Below are positions 8,958 through 17,712 of a stretch of 64,000 nt of DNA, in pieces. How positions within the stretch are numbered: the stretch's first letter is position 1; each line of letters begins with the position of its first letter. The notes under the pieces were generated by a model that worked only from the letters and a program-made list of their open reading frames with translations, was not told where the DNA came from and did not search any database. Position numbers and translations under genes: made by a program. The stretch is from Mesorhizobium australicum WSM2073 (GTDB lineage Bacteria; Pseudomonadota; Alphaproteobacteria; Rhizobiales; Rhizobiaceae), in the NCBI RefSeq assembly GCF_000230995.2, contig NC_019973.1, positions 2,556,001-2,620,000 of the forward strand, written 5' to 3'.

Positions 8958-10519
8958 TTCCTGATCTCCGGCGCGTTGAAGGTGGCGACGTACTGGTTAG
9001 CCTCAAATGACGCTTTGTCCTCGGCGACGAACTTGAAGCTCTGCGTTTCACCGTGGATCCGAGCAACTGGCATGCGCACAAAAATCTTCAGCATTTTCAG
9101 TCGGTCGGGTTCGACAGGGATCGCAAATGAGCGCCCCGGCGGGAGGTCGCTGCCGACCAGGCTCATCTCGGCGCCTTCGAGCCCCTGCAGCGTGACGACA
9201 ATCGTCCGCGGCTTCGGAATCATGTTGAGCAGTTTGACTGTGTAGCCATTGCGGATGGCGCCATCGGACAACGTGACGAACTGCGGATTGCGGTCATGAA
9301 GGACATTCACTTCGAGCCGGTCGCGCGTCAGCAGCGAGTAGCCCAATCCAACTCCAAGCATCGACCACAGGCCCATGTAGACGAAGGTGCGTGGCCGAAA
9401 GATTTTCCCCAGATGGAAATGCGCAACCTTTTCGGAGAACCGCCCGTCACCGGCCCTGATCAGCGAAGGTGTGATGGGCGACGTTCTCTGAGCCGTAGCC
9501 AGGGCCATGTTGGCGTTGTAGTCGGTTAGAGTGGCGTAGGAAATCAGCCCGCGCTCCCTGCCGAGCTTGTCCATGACGCCATCGCACGCGTCGATGCACA
9601 GCGCGCAGGTGATGCATTCGAGTTGCTGACCGTCGCGGATGTCGATGCCCATCGGGCAGACGGCGACGCAGGCGTTGCAATCGACACAGTCCCCGGTTGA
9701 AAAGCCGGCTGCCTGGACCTTCTTGGCATGCCGCGAACGCGGCTCGCCACGCCAGTCATTGTAGGTGACCGTCAGCGAACTCTCGTCGAGCATGGCTGCC
9801 TGGATCCGCGGCCATGGGCACATGTACGTGCACACCTGTTCGCGCATCAACCCGCCGAAAGTGTAGGTAGTCGCTGTCAGGATGCCGATCGTCCCATAGG
9901 CGACGGCTGCCGCGGTCCCGGTGAACACCTCCCGCAGGAGTGTTGGGGCATCGGCGAAGTAGAATATCCATGCTCCACCTGTCGCCACCGCTATGACCAG
10001 CCAGATCAGGTGTTTGGCCGTACGAAGTGCGAGCTTGCGAGCTGTCCACGAGCCAGCGTCAAGTTTCATGCGCGCATTGCGATCTCCCTCGATCGCGCGT
10101 TCTACGACAAGAAACAGATCGACCCATACCGTCTGCGGGCAAGCGTAGCCGCACCAGGCGCGGCCGACGGTGGACGTGAGCAGGAAGAGGCCGACCCCGG
10201 CCATCACGAGCAGCCCGGCGACGTAGTAGAATTCCTGCGGCCAGATCTCGATGAAGAAGAAGTAGAAGCGGCGGCTCGCGAGGTCCACCAGAACCGCCTG
10301 GTCTGGCGCGTAAGCGCCGCGATCCCACCGCAGCCATGGTGTCAGGTAATAGATGCCGAGGGTAATGGCCATCACCAGCCATTTGAACTGGCGAAAGCGA
10401 CCAGAAGCGCGCTTGGGAAAGATCTTCTTGCGTGCGGCGTAAAGCGGCTGCCGTGTCTTGGCGGAATTGACCGGCTCTGCCTCAAGCCGTTCGATCTGTG
10501 TTTGGTCCAGCACCGGCAT
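8954..10519 (-). CDS. ccoG: cbb3 oxidase accessory protein CcoG (FixG), ferredoxin-like
   Basis: A 521-residue membrane protein with about five helices, two 4Fe-4S clusters of ferredoxin type (CVDCNACVAVCPMG and CITCALCIDACDG, about residues 275-325), extra membrane-side Cys motifs (WCGYACPQ, CTYMCPWPR), and a C-terminal periplasmic Ig-like domain. CcoG reduces Cu2+ so it can be placed in the oxidase. GGAG directly touches the ATG at 10519. A GTG two codons later has better spacing, so the start is uncertain by six bases. It is first in ccoGHIS and has its own FNR box at 10577. Confidence 0.95.
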   Translation of the reverse strand: MPVLDQTQIERLEAEPVNSAKTRQPLYAARKKIFPKRASGRFRQFKWLVMAITLGIYYLTPWLRWDRGAYAPDQAVLVDLASRRFYFFFIEIWPQEFYYVAGLLVMAGVGLFLLTSTVGRAWCGYACPQTVWVDLFLVVERAIEGDRNARMKLDAGSWTARKLALRTAKHLIWLVIAVATGGAWIFYFADAPTLLREVFTGTAAAVAYGTIGILTATTYTFGGLMREQVCTYMCPWPRIQAAMLDESSLTVTYNDWRGEPRSRHAKKVQAAGFSTGDCVDCNACVAVCPMGIDIRDGQQLECITCALCIDACDGVMDKLGRERGLISYATLTDYNANMALATAQRTSPITPSLIRAGDGRFSEKVAHFHLGKIFRPRTFVYMGLWSMLGVGLGYSLLTRDRLEVNVLHDRNPQFVTLSDGAIRNGYTVKLLNMIPKPRTIVVTLQGLEGAEMSLVGSDLPPGRSFAIPVEPDRLKMLKIFVRMPVARIHGETQSFKFVAEDKASFEANQYVATFNAPEIRK

Positions 10520-10576
10520 CTCCAGACGCGTAGCTTATGATCTGGATAGGTTTGACGCATGGTGGCCAGGACTGCG

Positions 10577-10590
10577 TTGACGCAAGTCAA
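10577..10590. promoter_or_regulatory. FixK/FNR box for ccoGHIS
   Basis: TTGAC-GCAA-GTCAA, a fully symmetric half-site pair, lies 58 bases before the ccoG ATG and just downstream of the ccoNOQP terminator. The position therefore gives ccoGHIS an independent oxygen-controlled promoter. Confidence 0.88.
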
Positions 10591-10603
10591 TCCGCCAGCG
10601 GTC

Positions 10604-10639
10604 AACAAAACAGTCGAGGCCCGGCACGGCCGGGCCTCG
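10604..10639 (-). terminator. intrinsic terminator of ccoNOQP
   Basis: Read on the minus strand, a perfect 10-bp stem CGAGGCCCGG / CCGGGCCTCG with a 5-base loop is followed by ACTGTTTTGTTG. This is the clearest rho-independent terminator in the window. It ends the ccoNOQP transcript about 40 bases after the ccoP stop. Confidence 0.85.
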
Positions 10640-10679
10640 TCGCTTTGGCGGCGAAGGGCCGGGAATAGCCCCCCGTTTC

Positions 10680-11543
10680 CTATTCCCCACCGCCAAGCGA
10701 ATGGACGTAAACGGCGAGTTCCTTGACCTTGGTTTCACCCAGGCGCGCTCCCCAGGCAGGCATCACCCCCTGCCTGGGCGCGCGGACCTGTGCCGCGATC
10801 GCGCTCTCGCCCGAGCCATAGAGCCAGATCGCATCTGTCAGGTCAGGCGCACCGACCTCGCGGTTTCCCTTGGCGGTGTCACCGTGGCATGCGGCACAGC
10901 TCTCCGCGAACACCTTAGCGCCCGGAGCGATCAAGGCGGAGTTTTCGACGCCGCCGGACAGGCTGGCGACGAAAGTGCTGACCTGCGCGATCTGTTCCGC
11001 TGTAAGGACTTCGGCGAAGGCCGGCATTTCCGAAACCCTCGTGTCGGAGTCCAGCACAAAGCGGATGCCGTGTGTGATGGTCTGCTGGATCTGGTCCGGT
11101 TTGCCGCCCCAAAGCCAATCGTCGTCATTGAGGTTGGGAAAGCCCTTCGATCCCGCGGCGCCGGACCCGTGGCATTGGGTGCAATTGACCTTGAATGCGG
11201 CTCCACCGGCGGCGACAGCAAACTCGCGCAAAGTGTCATCCGCCAGAATTTCAGACACGGATTTCGATTGCACTGCCGCCACATATTTGTCTTTGGCAGC
11301 GTCGGCGGCGGCAAGCTCGTTCTTGACTTCATTTCGGCTGGAATAGCCAAGCACGCCCTTCGTGGCGGACGTCAGCATCGGCCACGCCGGATAGAAGATG
11401 GTGTACCCGAGCGCCCAGACGATGGTGATGTAGAAGCAGATCACCCACCACCGCGGGAGGGGGTTGTTGAGCTCCCTGATGCCATCCCATTCATGGCCGG
11501 TCGTGGAGATGCCCGACACCTCGTCGATATGCTCGTCGCTCAT
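10680..11543 (-). CDS. ccoP: cbb3 oxidase dihaem cytochrome c subunit CcoP
   Basis: A 287-residue membrane-anchored dihaem cytochrome c that accepts electrons from soluble or membrane cytochrome c and passes them to CcoO and CcoN. After a cytoplasmic N-terminus, one membrane helix (about 32-50, WWVICFYITIVWALGYTIF) leads to two periplasmic haem domains: CTQCH at Cys121-Cys124-His125 and CAACH at Cys216-Cys219-His220. Met residues in VSEMPAF and GVMPAW are the likely sixth ligands. GAAGGAC precedes the ATG, which lies 2 bases after the ccoQ stop. Confidence 0.96.
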   Translation of the reverse strand: MSDEHIDEVSGISTTGHEWDGIRELNNPLPRWWVICFYITIVWALGYTIFYPAWPMLTSATKGVLGYSSRNEVKNELAAADAAKDKYVAAVQSKSVSEILADDTLREFAVAAGGAAFKVNCTQCHGSGAAGSKGFPNLNDDDWLWGGKPDQIQQTITHGIRFVLDSDTRVSEMPAFAEVLTAEQIAQVSTFVASLSGGVENSALIAPGAKVFAESCAACHGDTAKGNREVGAPDLTDAIWLYGSGESAIAAQVRAPRQGVMPAWGARLGETKVKELAVYVHSLGGGE

Positions 11544-11545
11544 GG

Positions 11546-11695
11546 TCAGTCGTCCTTCAGAGGGATTCTGGCTGCTTCGTCAGCCTGGCTCTTACCGCCT
11601 GGTCGGAGTGCGAAGACGATCGCCCCGACAAAGAACAGGGCCATGAAAAGGAGAACCCAACTGTCGGCGAATTGCCGCATCGCATTGTAGTCCAT
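11546..11695 (-). CDS. ccoQ: cbb3 oxidase small subunit CcoQ
   Basis: A 49-residue single-helix membrane protein (SWVLLFMALFFVGAIVFALRPG) ending in a charged tail. CcoQ stabilises the interaction of CcoP with the CcoNO core. The open frame extends farther upstream but is antisense-like shadow; AGGAA six bases before the ATG at 11695 fixes the start. It sits between ccoO and ccoP in the usual order. Confidence 0.93.
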   Translation of the reverse strand: MDYNAMRQFADSWVLLFMALFFVGAIVFALRPGGKSQADEAARIPLKDD

Positions 11696-11705
11696 TGCGT
11701 TTTCC

Positions 11706-12437
11706 TCAGCGGTATCCAGCGGATTCGTCGTAGTTCTTGAAGTCGACCAGAGTCCCGAGCATTTGCAGGTAGGCAACCAGCGCGTCCATCTCGGTGACCT
11801 GGCTCGGATTGCCGTCGAAATCGCCGAGCTTGGCCTTGGGATAGCGCTTCTCAAGCGCCGTCGTGTCGGCGGCGGGATCCGCCTGCGCCTTCAGGTCGGC
11901 ATCCGCATTGGCAATCATTTCGGGCGTGTAGGGAACACCGACACGGGCGTTGGCCACGAGATGGGTCGAAAAGTTCTTCAGGTCGAGCGGCGTGTCGTTC
12001 AGGAAGCCATAGCTTGGCATGACCGATTCAGGCACCACCGACTGTGGGTTCGTCAGATGCTGGGTGTGCCATTCGTTTGAATAGCGGTCGCCAACACGCG
12101 CCAGATCTGGGCCTGTGCGCTTGGACCCCCACTGAAAGGGATGATCGTACATCGACTCCGCGGCGAGGCTGTAGTGGCCATAGCGCTCGACTTCGTCACG
12201 GAAGGGTCTGATCATCTGGCTGTGGCAGAGGTAGCAGCCTTCACGCACGTAGATGTTGCGCCCGACGAGCTCAAGCGGCGAATAGGGCCGCATGCCTTCG
12301 ACCTTCTCTATCGTGTTGTCGAGATAGAAAAGCGGTGCGATCTCGACGATGCCGCCTATTGTGACGACCAGCAGCGAGCCGACCAGAAGAAGCGTCGCGT
12401 TCTTCTCGATGACCGAGTGTTTGTCCATCAAGCTCAT
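11706..12437 (-). CDS. ccoO: cbb3 oxidase monohaem cytochrome c subunit CcoO
   Basis: A 243-residue membrane-anchored monohaem cytochrome c of the cbb3 oxidase. One N-terminal helix (about 14-35, [20 protein letters not shown]) is followed by the haem site CYLCH (Cys68, Cys71, His72); SVMPSY supplies the probable Met ligand. The length is typical. GGAG lies eight bases before the ATG at 12437. It follows ccoN by 12 bases. Confidence 0.96.
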   Translation of the reverse strand: MSLMDKHSVIEKNATLLLVGSLLVVTIGGIVEIAPLFYLDNTIEKVEGMRPYSPLELVGRNIYVREGCYLCHSQMIRPFRDEVERYGHYSLAAESMYDHPFQWGSKRTGPDLARVGDRYSNEWHTQHLTNPQSVVPESVMPSYGFLNDTPLDLKNFSTHLVANARVGVPYTPEMIANADADLKAQADPAADTTALEKRYPKAKLGDFDGNPSQVTEMDALVAYLQMLGTLVDFKNYDESAGYR

Positions 12438-12449
12438 GGGAATGGCTCC

Positions 12450-14060
12450 TTACTGCGCGGGCTGAAGGGCGGGGACCGAGCCCGGCATGGCCGCCTCTTC
12501 GCGTTGGCGCCCGAGGATGGTCATGGTGATGTTCCAGGCCATGAGGAGGGCGCCAGAGAGGTACATCGCCCCGCCGATGGCACGCATCACGTAGTAGGGG
12601 TGCATAGCGGCCACGGACTCGGCGAAGGAATAGACCAGGAAGCCCTGTTCGTCGTATTCGCGCCACATCAGGCCCTGCATGATGCCGGAGACCCACATCA
12701 CGGCCGCGTAGACCACGATCCCCAGTGTCGCCAGCCAGAAGTGCCAGGTGACAAGGCGCAGCGAATAGAGACGCTCGCGATTCCACAGCTTCGGAACCAT
12801 GTAGTAGAGCGCGCCAAACGAGATCAGGCCGACCCAGCCGAGCGCGCCTGAGTGAACGTGGCCGATTGTCCAGTCGGTGTAGTGGGACAGTGAATTCACC
12901 GACTTGATGGACATCATCGGGCCTTCGAAGGTCGACATGCCGTAGAAGGCGATCGCCGCGACCATCATGCGGATGATGGGATCCGTGCGGATCTTGTCCC
13001 AGGCGCCCGACAGCGTCATCAGGCCGTTGATCATGCCTCCCCAGGACGGCATCCAGAGCATGATCGAGAACACCATGCCGAGGGTCTGCGCCCAGTCGGG
13101 CAGGGCAGTGTAGTGCAGGTGATGCGGACCAGCCCAGATGTAGAGGAAGATCAGCGCCCAAAAGTGGATGATCGACAGCCGGTAGGAGTAGACCGGCCTG
13201 TTAGCCTGCTTGGGGACGAAGTAATACATCATGCCCAGAAAGCCGGCCGTCAGGAAGAAACCGACCGCGTTGTGGCCGTACCACCATTGCGTCAGGGCAT
13301 CCTGGACGCCTGAGAACGCCGAGTAGCTTTTCGAACCCAGGAACGAGGCGGGCATCGACAGGTTGTTGACCACATGCAGCATCGCGATCGTCACGATGAA
13401 GGAGAGGTAGAACCAGTTGGCGACGTAGATGTGTGGTTCCTTGCGCTTGAGGATCGTGCCAAGGAAAAGGATGAGGTAGGCGACCCAAACGATGGTCAGC
13501 CAGATGTCCACGTACCATTCGGGTTCGGCGTATTCGCGAGACTCGGTAATTCCGAGCAGATAGCCCGTAGCTGCCATCACGATGAACAGCTGGTAGCCCC
13601 AGAACACGAACCACGCGAGATCACCGCCGAACAGGCGTGCGCGGCAGGTCCGCTGAACGACATAGAGCGATGTGCACAAAAGCGCGTTGCCGCCAAATGC
13701 AAACACGACTCCCGACGTATGCACCGGCCGCAGCCGGCCGAAGTTGAACCACGGCTGGATGTTGAGATGTGGATAAGCCAGTTGCAGGGCAATGATGACG
13801 CCAACCAGCATGCCGACAACGCCCCAGAACATGGTGGCGATAGCGCCGTAACGGATAGGTCCATCCATATAGGCTGTGGGATCGACCGGACTAGCCGGCG
13901 CGAAGTTCGTGTTGCGAATAAGAATGGCGGTAAAGCCGAGCAGCACGAGGAACAGAACCCACATGTGCTGCCGAAAGGGCTCGTCCACTCCGAAGCCAGC
14001 GGCCACCAGCGCGCCGAATGCGAATAGGCCCAATGCAAAGATTTCTGTCCCAAATCTCAT
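12450..14060 (-). CDS. ccoN: cbb3 oxidase catalytic subunit I CcoN
   Basis: A 536-residue, 12-helix haem-copper oxidase subunit that reduces oxygen with high affinity. Visible conserved parts include the [20 protein letters not shown] segment with a haem-ligand His, [18 protein letters not shown] with the Cu-ligand region, [14 protein letters not shown] with paired His, and HVHSGALGW with the haem ligands. The frame runs on to 14177, but the start at 14060 has GGGGA before it and leaves the FNR box at 14139 outside the gene. It is first in ccoNOQP. Confidence 0.97.
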   Translation of the reverse strand: MRFGTEIFALGLFAFGALVAAGFGVDEPFRQHMWVLFLVLLGFTAILIRNTNFAPASPVDPTAYMDGPIRYGAIATMFWGVVGMLVGVIIALQLAYPHLNIQPWFNFGRLRPVHTSGVVFAFGGNALLCTSLYVVQRTCRARLFGGDLAWFVFWGYQLFIVMAATGYLLGITESREYAEPEWYVDIWLTIVWVAYLILFLGTILKRKEPHIYVANWFYLSFIVTIAMLHVVNNLSMPASFLGSKSYSAFSGVQDALTQWWYGHNAVGFFLTAGFLGMMYYFVPKQANRPVYSYRLSIIHFWALIFLYIWAGPHHLHYTALPDWAQTLGMVFSIMLWMPSWGGMINGLMTLSGAWDKIRTDPIIRMMVAAIAFYGMSTFEGPMMSIKSVNSLSHYTDWTIGHVHSGALGWVGLISFGALYYMVPKLWNRERLYSLRLVTWHFWLATLGIVVYAAVMWVSGIMQGLMWREYDEQGFLVYSFAESVAAMHPYYVMRAIGGAMYLSGALLMAWNITMTILGRQREEAAMPGSVPALQPAQ

Positions 14061-14138
14061 GATGTCCCCGAGCGCGAAGTTGATGCGCGGCTGTAAAATC
14101 AGATGCTGCATCAATTCCGCGAGCGGCAGCCAGGCGCC

Positions 14139-14152
14139 TTGATCCAAGTCAA
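14139..14152. promoter_or_regulatory. FixK/FNR box between ccoN and the hemerythrin gene
   Basis: TTGAT-CCAA-GTCAA lies 79 bases before the ccoN ATG (minus strand) and 59 bases before the hemerythrin ATG (plus strand). A single palindromic site can therefore serve both divergent genes. Confidence 0.88.
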
Positions 14153-14210
14153 AGTCCGCGCTTCGCCACTGGGACAATCTTGCAAAATGATTTCACGCGT
14201 GGAGGTCCCG

Positions 14211-14732
14211 ATGGCCAGTGGTAAGTCTTCAGTGGTCGTAAGATGCGATACGCCAGAAACCTGTCCGGTTGTCTCGGCCTGTCTGCACGGCGGTCGGGTG
14301 CCGTGTCTTGACGTTTGTCGCTGGCATGACCAAAAGCTGCGGATCTGTGATGAGCTGGAGACCATCGCCGACGGGCTGCCCGCGAAGGTGGACCGTTTGA
14401 AATGCCTTCTGGTGGCCAACGAACTCCTACCGCTGCTGCGCATGAGCCACGCCTATGAAGAGGAATATGTCTTCCCCGCGTTTGCCAGCGACACCACCCA
14501 CGTCGCATCGCGTGTTGCATCTGTCCGCCGTCTCAAGGCGGAGCATGTCGAGGACGAATGCTCGGCCCAGGATCTTACCGACACCTTGCTTGCCATCGGG
14601 CACGGCGGCGCCGTTGCCAATCCCGAGGCGCTGGGGTTCATGCTTCGCGGGTTCTTCGACAACATGCGCCGGCACGTGGCTTTCGAAAGAGAGCATGTGT
14701 TGTCCACAATCCCGGCGAGGGTACTTGACTAG
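14211..14732 (+). CDS. hemerythrin-like HHE protein with Cys-rich N-terminus
   Basis: A 173-residue soluble protein. Residues from about 38 onward form a hemerythrin HHE domain with candidate di-iron ligands in RWHDQKL, HAYEEEYVFPAF, LKAEHVEDE and RRHVAFEREHVL. Such domains bind oxygen, NO or a di-iron centre. Ahead of it lie five Cys in 25 residues (Cys12, 18, 24, 32 and 36), which is unusual. GGAGG five bases before the ATG at 14211 fixes the start. The gene shares the FNR box at 14139 with ccoN and overlaps the 3' end of fnrN by 4 bases. A role in oxygen or NO sensing or buffering is inferred from context. Confidence 0.85.
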   Translation: MASGKSSVVVRCDTPETCPVVSACLHGGRVPCLDVCRWHDQKLRICDELETIADGLPAKVDRLKCLLVANELLPLLRMSHAYEEEYVFPAFASDTTHVASRVASVRRLKAEHVEDECSAQDLTDTLLAIGHGGAVANPEALGFMLRGFFDNMRRHVAFEREHVLSTIPARVLD

Positions 14733-15469
14733 GCGCCTGAGCGCCGTTTCAGCCGGACCATGTTGTCGACCACGACGTGTCTGTTGTTTTCGATTCTGAT
14801 CACCCCGTCGGCGCGCAATTTGGTCAATTGACGGCTGACTGTCTCGATCGTCAGGCCGAGAAAGTCGGCAATATCGGCTCGGGTCAGCGGCAGGTCGAAG
14901 ACTGCCGATACGGCGTCCTGGTCGTTTGCCGGATCGATACCTGTTGCAATCATCAGCAAGAAGCTCGCAACTTTCTCGGCGGCGGTTTTGCGCCCGAGTG
15001 TCACCATCCAATCCCGAGCCTGGTCAAGTTCCTTCAAGGCCTGCTGCAGGAGGCGGTGCTCAAGCGCGGGCGAGGCCTTGATCATTCGCTCGATGGCGGT
15101 CTTCGGAAATGAGCAAAGCGAAACGCTCGTCGCCGCCTCAGCATTGATAGCGCTTTCGTGCTTGAAGGGTCGTCCCAGAAAGTCCGGGGCGAATTGGAGG
15201 CCGACTATCTGTTGACGCCCGTCAGAGAGGCTCTTGGTGAGTTTGACCACGCCCGCGAGAACGTTCGAGAAGCTTTCTATCGCTTCGGCGTCGCCGATCA
15301 GTTCCTCACCTGCCTCGACGCTATGCTTGACGGAGGTTTTCGCCAGCCCGGCCAGCTGATCGTGGTCAAGTGCGCCGCAGACGCCGTGATGGCGCGCCTC
15401 GCAGGATTGGCACAAGACCGGAATGTCGAAGTTGTGAACGTCCTGTCGCTCGGCCATTGCATCACCCAT
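14729..15469 (-). CDS. fnrN: FnrN, Fe-S type FNR/CRP-family oxygen regulator
   Basis: A 246-residue regulator with a cyclic-nucleotide-like domain and a C-terminal helix-turn-helix (LTRADIADFLGLTIETVSRQLTKL). Unlike FixK it keeps the FNR cysteine set: Cys20, Cys23 and Cys31 in CQSCEARHHGVC plus a central Cys119, which would bind an oxygen-labile 4Fe-4S cluster. ETVSRQ matches the recognition helix that reads TTGAT half-sites. It is divergent from hemN with a shared box at 15536, so autoregulation is likely. The first ATG (15469) and another at 15457 are both possible starts. Confidence 0.93.
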   Translation of the reverse strand: MGDAMAERQDVHNFDIPVLCQSCEARHHGVCGALDHDQLAGLAKTSVKHSVEAGEELIGDAEAIESFSNVLAGVVKLTKSLSDGRQQIVGLQFAPDFLGRPFKHESAINAEAATSVSLCSFPKTAIERMIKASPALEHRLLQQALKELDQARDWMVTLGRKTAAEKVASFLLMIATGIDPANDQDAVSAVFDLPLTRADIADFLGLTIETVSRQLTKLRADGVIRIENNRHVVVDNMVRLKRRSGA

Positions 15470-15535
15470 GAATCCGGATGCCGGTAGACAGCATCACCTT
15501 AGGGCCATGGTTGCCGTCTCCGCAGCGCTGGCACA

Positions 15536-15549
15536 TTGATTGAAATCAA
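15536..15549. promoter_or_regulatory. FNR box between fnrN and hemN
   Basis: TTGAT-TGAA-ATCAA, the best consensus match in the window, lies 35 bases before the hemN ATG and 67 bases before the fnrN ATG. At this spacing it would act as an activator site for fnrN, whereas for hemN it would overlap the promoter core unless translation starts farther in. Confidence 0.9.
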
Positions 15550-15583
15550 GGATTCGCCGCCTGGATCAGCCTAACTCACAGTC

Positions 15584-16957
15584 ATGCAAAGGCCATCCAA
15601 CAGCGACATCCCACCGGATTTAGCCGCCAAGCTGGGCGAGAACGTCCCACGCTACACCAGCTATCCGACCGCACCGCATTTCCATTCGGGTGTCGATGCG
15701 CAAACCGTCCACGGCTGGCTGGAATCAGTTGAAACCGGCAGCGAGATCTCGCTCTATCTGCATGTGCCTTATTGCGACAAGCTGTGCTGGTTCTGTGCCT
15801 GTCACACCAAGCAGACCCGCCACTATGCACCCGTGGCGATGTTTCTGCGCTCCCTGCATGCGGAAATCGAGGCTGTGGCCCGCATTGTCCGCGGCAAGGG
15901 GCGGGTGCGTGCCGTCCATTTCGGGGGCGGTTCACCAACGATGTTGAGACCAGGTGACATCGTGGCGCTCGCAAAGCGTTTGCGGGTGGAGTTCGAACTC
16001 CTTGACGAGGCCAGTGTCAGTGTCGAGATCGAACCCAATGACATGGACGAGGCGCGCCTCGATGCCCTCGCCGAGATCGGCATGACAAGGGCGAGCCTCG
16101 GTGTTCAGGATTTCGACCTCAAGGTCCAGAAGGCGATCAATCGCGAGCAGAGTTTCGAACTGACGAAGCAGGTGGTGGACAGGGTCCGTGCGCGCGGCGT
16201 GAAATCGGTCAATCTCGATCTGCTCTATGGCTTGCCGTACCAGACGCTGGACAGCATTGGCATGACAGTCGAACAGGCGCTGACGCTGACGCCGGAGAGG
16301 GTGGCGCTGTTCGGATACGCCCATGTACCATGGTTCAAGAAACACCAAACGATGATCGACGAGACGTGGTTGCCGAACTCGGCGCAACGTCTCGCGCAGT
16401 CGAGACTTGCCGCACAAATGATGGAGGCAGCCGGGTACGTGCCCATTGGACTCGACCATTTCGCCAAACGTGACGATTCGCTGACAATGGCAGCGAAGAC
16501 CGGCCAACTGCGTCGTAATTTCCAAGGCTATACCGAGGATCAATGTGAAACCCTGATCGGGTTCGGGCCGTCCTCAGTCAGCCGGTACAGGCAAGGTTAC
16601 GCACAGAACATCGTCGCCACCGGTGAATATGAGAAAGTGGTGAGCGCAGGCCAATTGGCGGCTGCCCGAGGCATCGAATTCAGCCGAGATGACCGGGCGA
16701 GGGGTTGGGTCATCGAGCGTCTAATGTGCGACTTCTCCTTCTCGGCGATCGAACTCGTGGAGCGGTTCGGCGACTGTGGCGAGAAACTGCTTCTTCAGGC
16801 CAGTCGTCTCGCCACGGCTGCTTCAGGCGAACTGCTGCAACTGCAGGGCGACCATTTCGTCGTCCCAATCGAGACCCGACCGGTTGTCAGGACAGTCGCG
16901 GCCAAATTCGACAAATTTCTCCAAGGCGGTACGGCGAGGCATTCCCTTGCGGTTTGA
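15584..16957 (+). CDS. hemN: oxygen-independent coproporphyrinogen III oxidase HemN
   Basis: A 457-residue radical-SAM enzyme that decarboxylates coproporphyrinogen III to protoporphyrinogen IX without oxygen, supplying haem to the cbb3 oxidase and NirK partner pathways under low oxygen. The cluster-binding CX3CX2C is Cys64, Cys68, Cys71 in YCDKLCWFC, followed by a further Cys as is typical. The SAM-binding GGGSPT and the segments SLGVQDF and NLDLLYGLPYQT are present. It starts MQRPSNSDIPPDLAAKLG; the RBS is weak. It is divergent from fnrN. The roughly 280 bases after it hold no gene I can support. Confidence 0.95.
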   Translation: MQRPSNSDIPPDLAAKLGENVPRYTSYPTAPHFHSGVDAQTVHGWLESVETGSEISLYLHVPYCDKLCWFCACHTKQTRHYAPVAMFLRSLHAEIEAVARIVRGKGRVRAVHFGGGSPTMLRPGDIVALAKRLRVEFELLDEASVSVEIEPNDMDEARLDALAEIGMTRASLGVQDFDLKVQKAINREQSFELTKQVVDRVRARGVKSVNLDLLYGLPYQTLDSIGMTVEQALTLTPERVALFGYAHVPWFKKHQTMIDETWLPNSAQRLAQSRLAAQMMEAAGYVPIGLDHFAKRDDSLTMAAKTGQLRRNFQGYTEDQCETLIGFGPSSVSRYRQGYAQNIVATGEYEKVVSAGQLAAARGIEFSRDDRARGWVIERLMCDFSFSAIELVERFGDCGEKLLLQASRLATAASGELLQLQGDHFVVPIETRPVVRTVAAKFDKFLQGGTARHSLAV

Positions 16958-17238
16958 ACACCGGGGGCTCGAAAGGCGGGAGCTCGGCCGGTTCCGTGAT
17001 TGAGCATGGCCGGCCCTATCCGTTCGGCCTGGTTCGCAATTGCTTGGGTTGGGGGAGACTAGGGCTACGAAGGGCCTTCCAATTGCCTCCCGCGGAGCTG
17101 GCGGCAAACGCGACGTTCCAGCATCGGGGCGTTTAGCCGAGGTGATGTCCAGGAGCATCCCAAGAATGGCAATCATCGGCAGGTGCTAAACAGGCACAAA
17201 TCCAAGCAGCGAACGATAAGAATTGCCATTAGGGCACC

Positions 17239-17697
17239 TTACCCCGCATCGGCTGGTACATGAGCTTGCGGCCGTTCTAACCGAAAAAACATCGCCAGTT
17301 TCAGGCTTGTTGCTATGCGTTCGGCTCTATCAAGAAACACCGCAGCGGTCTCAGTCGCAAAGATGCCGGCGACCGTGTTACCGAAGATGCTCATCCAAAT
17401 GTCGAAATCCGCTTCTGTGACGTCCTTCAGTTTCAGGTGAGCCGGCAGCGGTCGCCCGTGATAGTCGCCAGTCCGAAGGATGATGGAGCACCAGAAGTCG
17501 GTCATTTTCTCAAGATGGGGTTCCCAATCGCCAGGGATTTCGCGCGCGAAAATTGGGCCAAGGCGGTCGTTTTGTCGGATCGCGGCGTAGAATTCGCGCA
17601 CGAGATGCCCGATGGATGCTCGATTGATCCCTGGATTGTCCAAGGGCCGTTCCACTTTTGGCCAAGCTTGTCCGGCCAAGAATGGTTTCACTGTCAT
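17239..17697 (-). CDS. group III truncated haemoglobin
   Basis: A 152-residue globin. Features of group III (P-type) truncated haemoglobins are the N-terminal LVREFYAAIRQNDRLGPIF, the WEPHLEKMTDFWCSIIL helix and the proximal His in LPAHLKL. Members bind oxygen and NO, and in Campylobacter one protects against nitrosative stress. It starts 15 bases after nirV, so it is probably the third gene of nirK-nirV-trHb. That places an NO-reactive globin directly with an NO-producing enzyme. Confidence 0.88.
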   Translation of the reverse strand: MTVKPFLAGQAWPKVERPLDNPGINRASIGHLVREFYAAIRQNDRLGPIFAREIPGDWEPHLEKMTDFWCSIILRTGDYHGRPLPAHLKLKDVTEADFDIWMSIFGNTVAGIFATETAAVFLDRAERIATSLKLAMFFRLERPQAHVPADAG

Positions 17698-17712
17698 TGC
17701 GTGAGCTCTCGG

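Noticed and set aside
15529..15544. Possible sigma54 promoter TGGCAC-N5-TTGAA between fnrN and hemN
   Set aside because: The -12 element lacks the essential GC, and the bases are better explained by the FNR box at 15536-15549.
16958..17238. Possible small gene between hemN and the truncated haemoglobin gene
   Set aside because: Short frames with starts exist on the minus strand, but none resembles a protein family or has a ribosome site.
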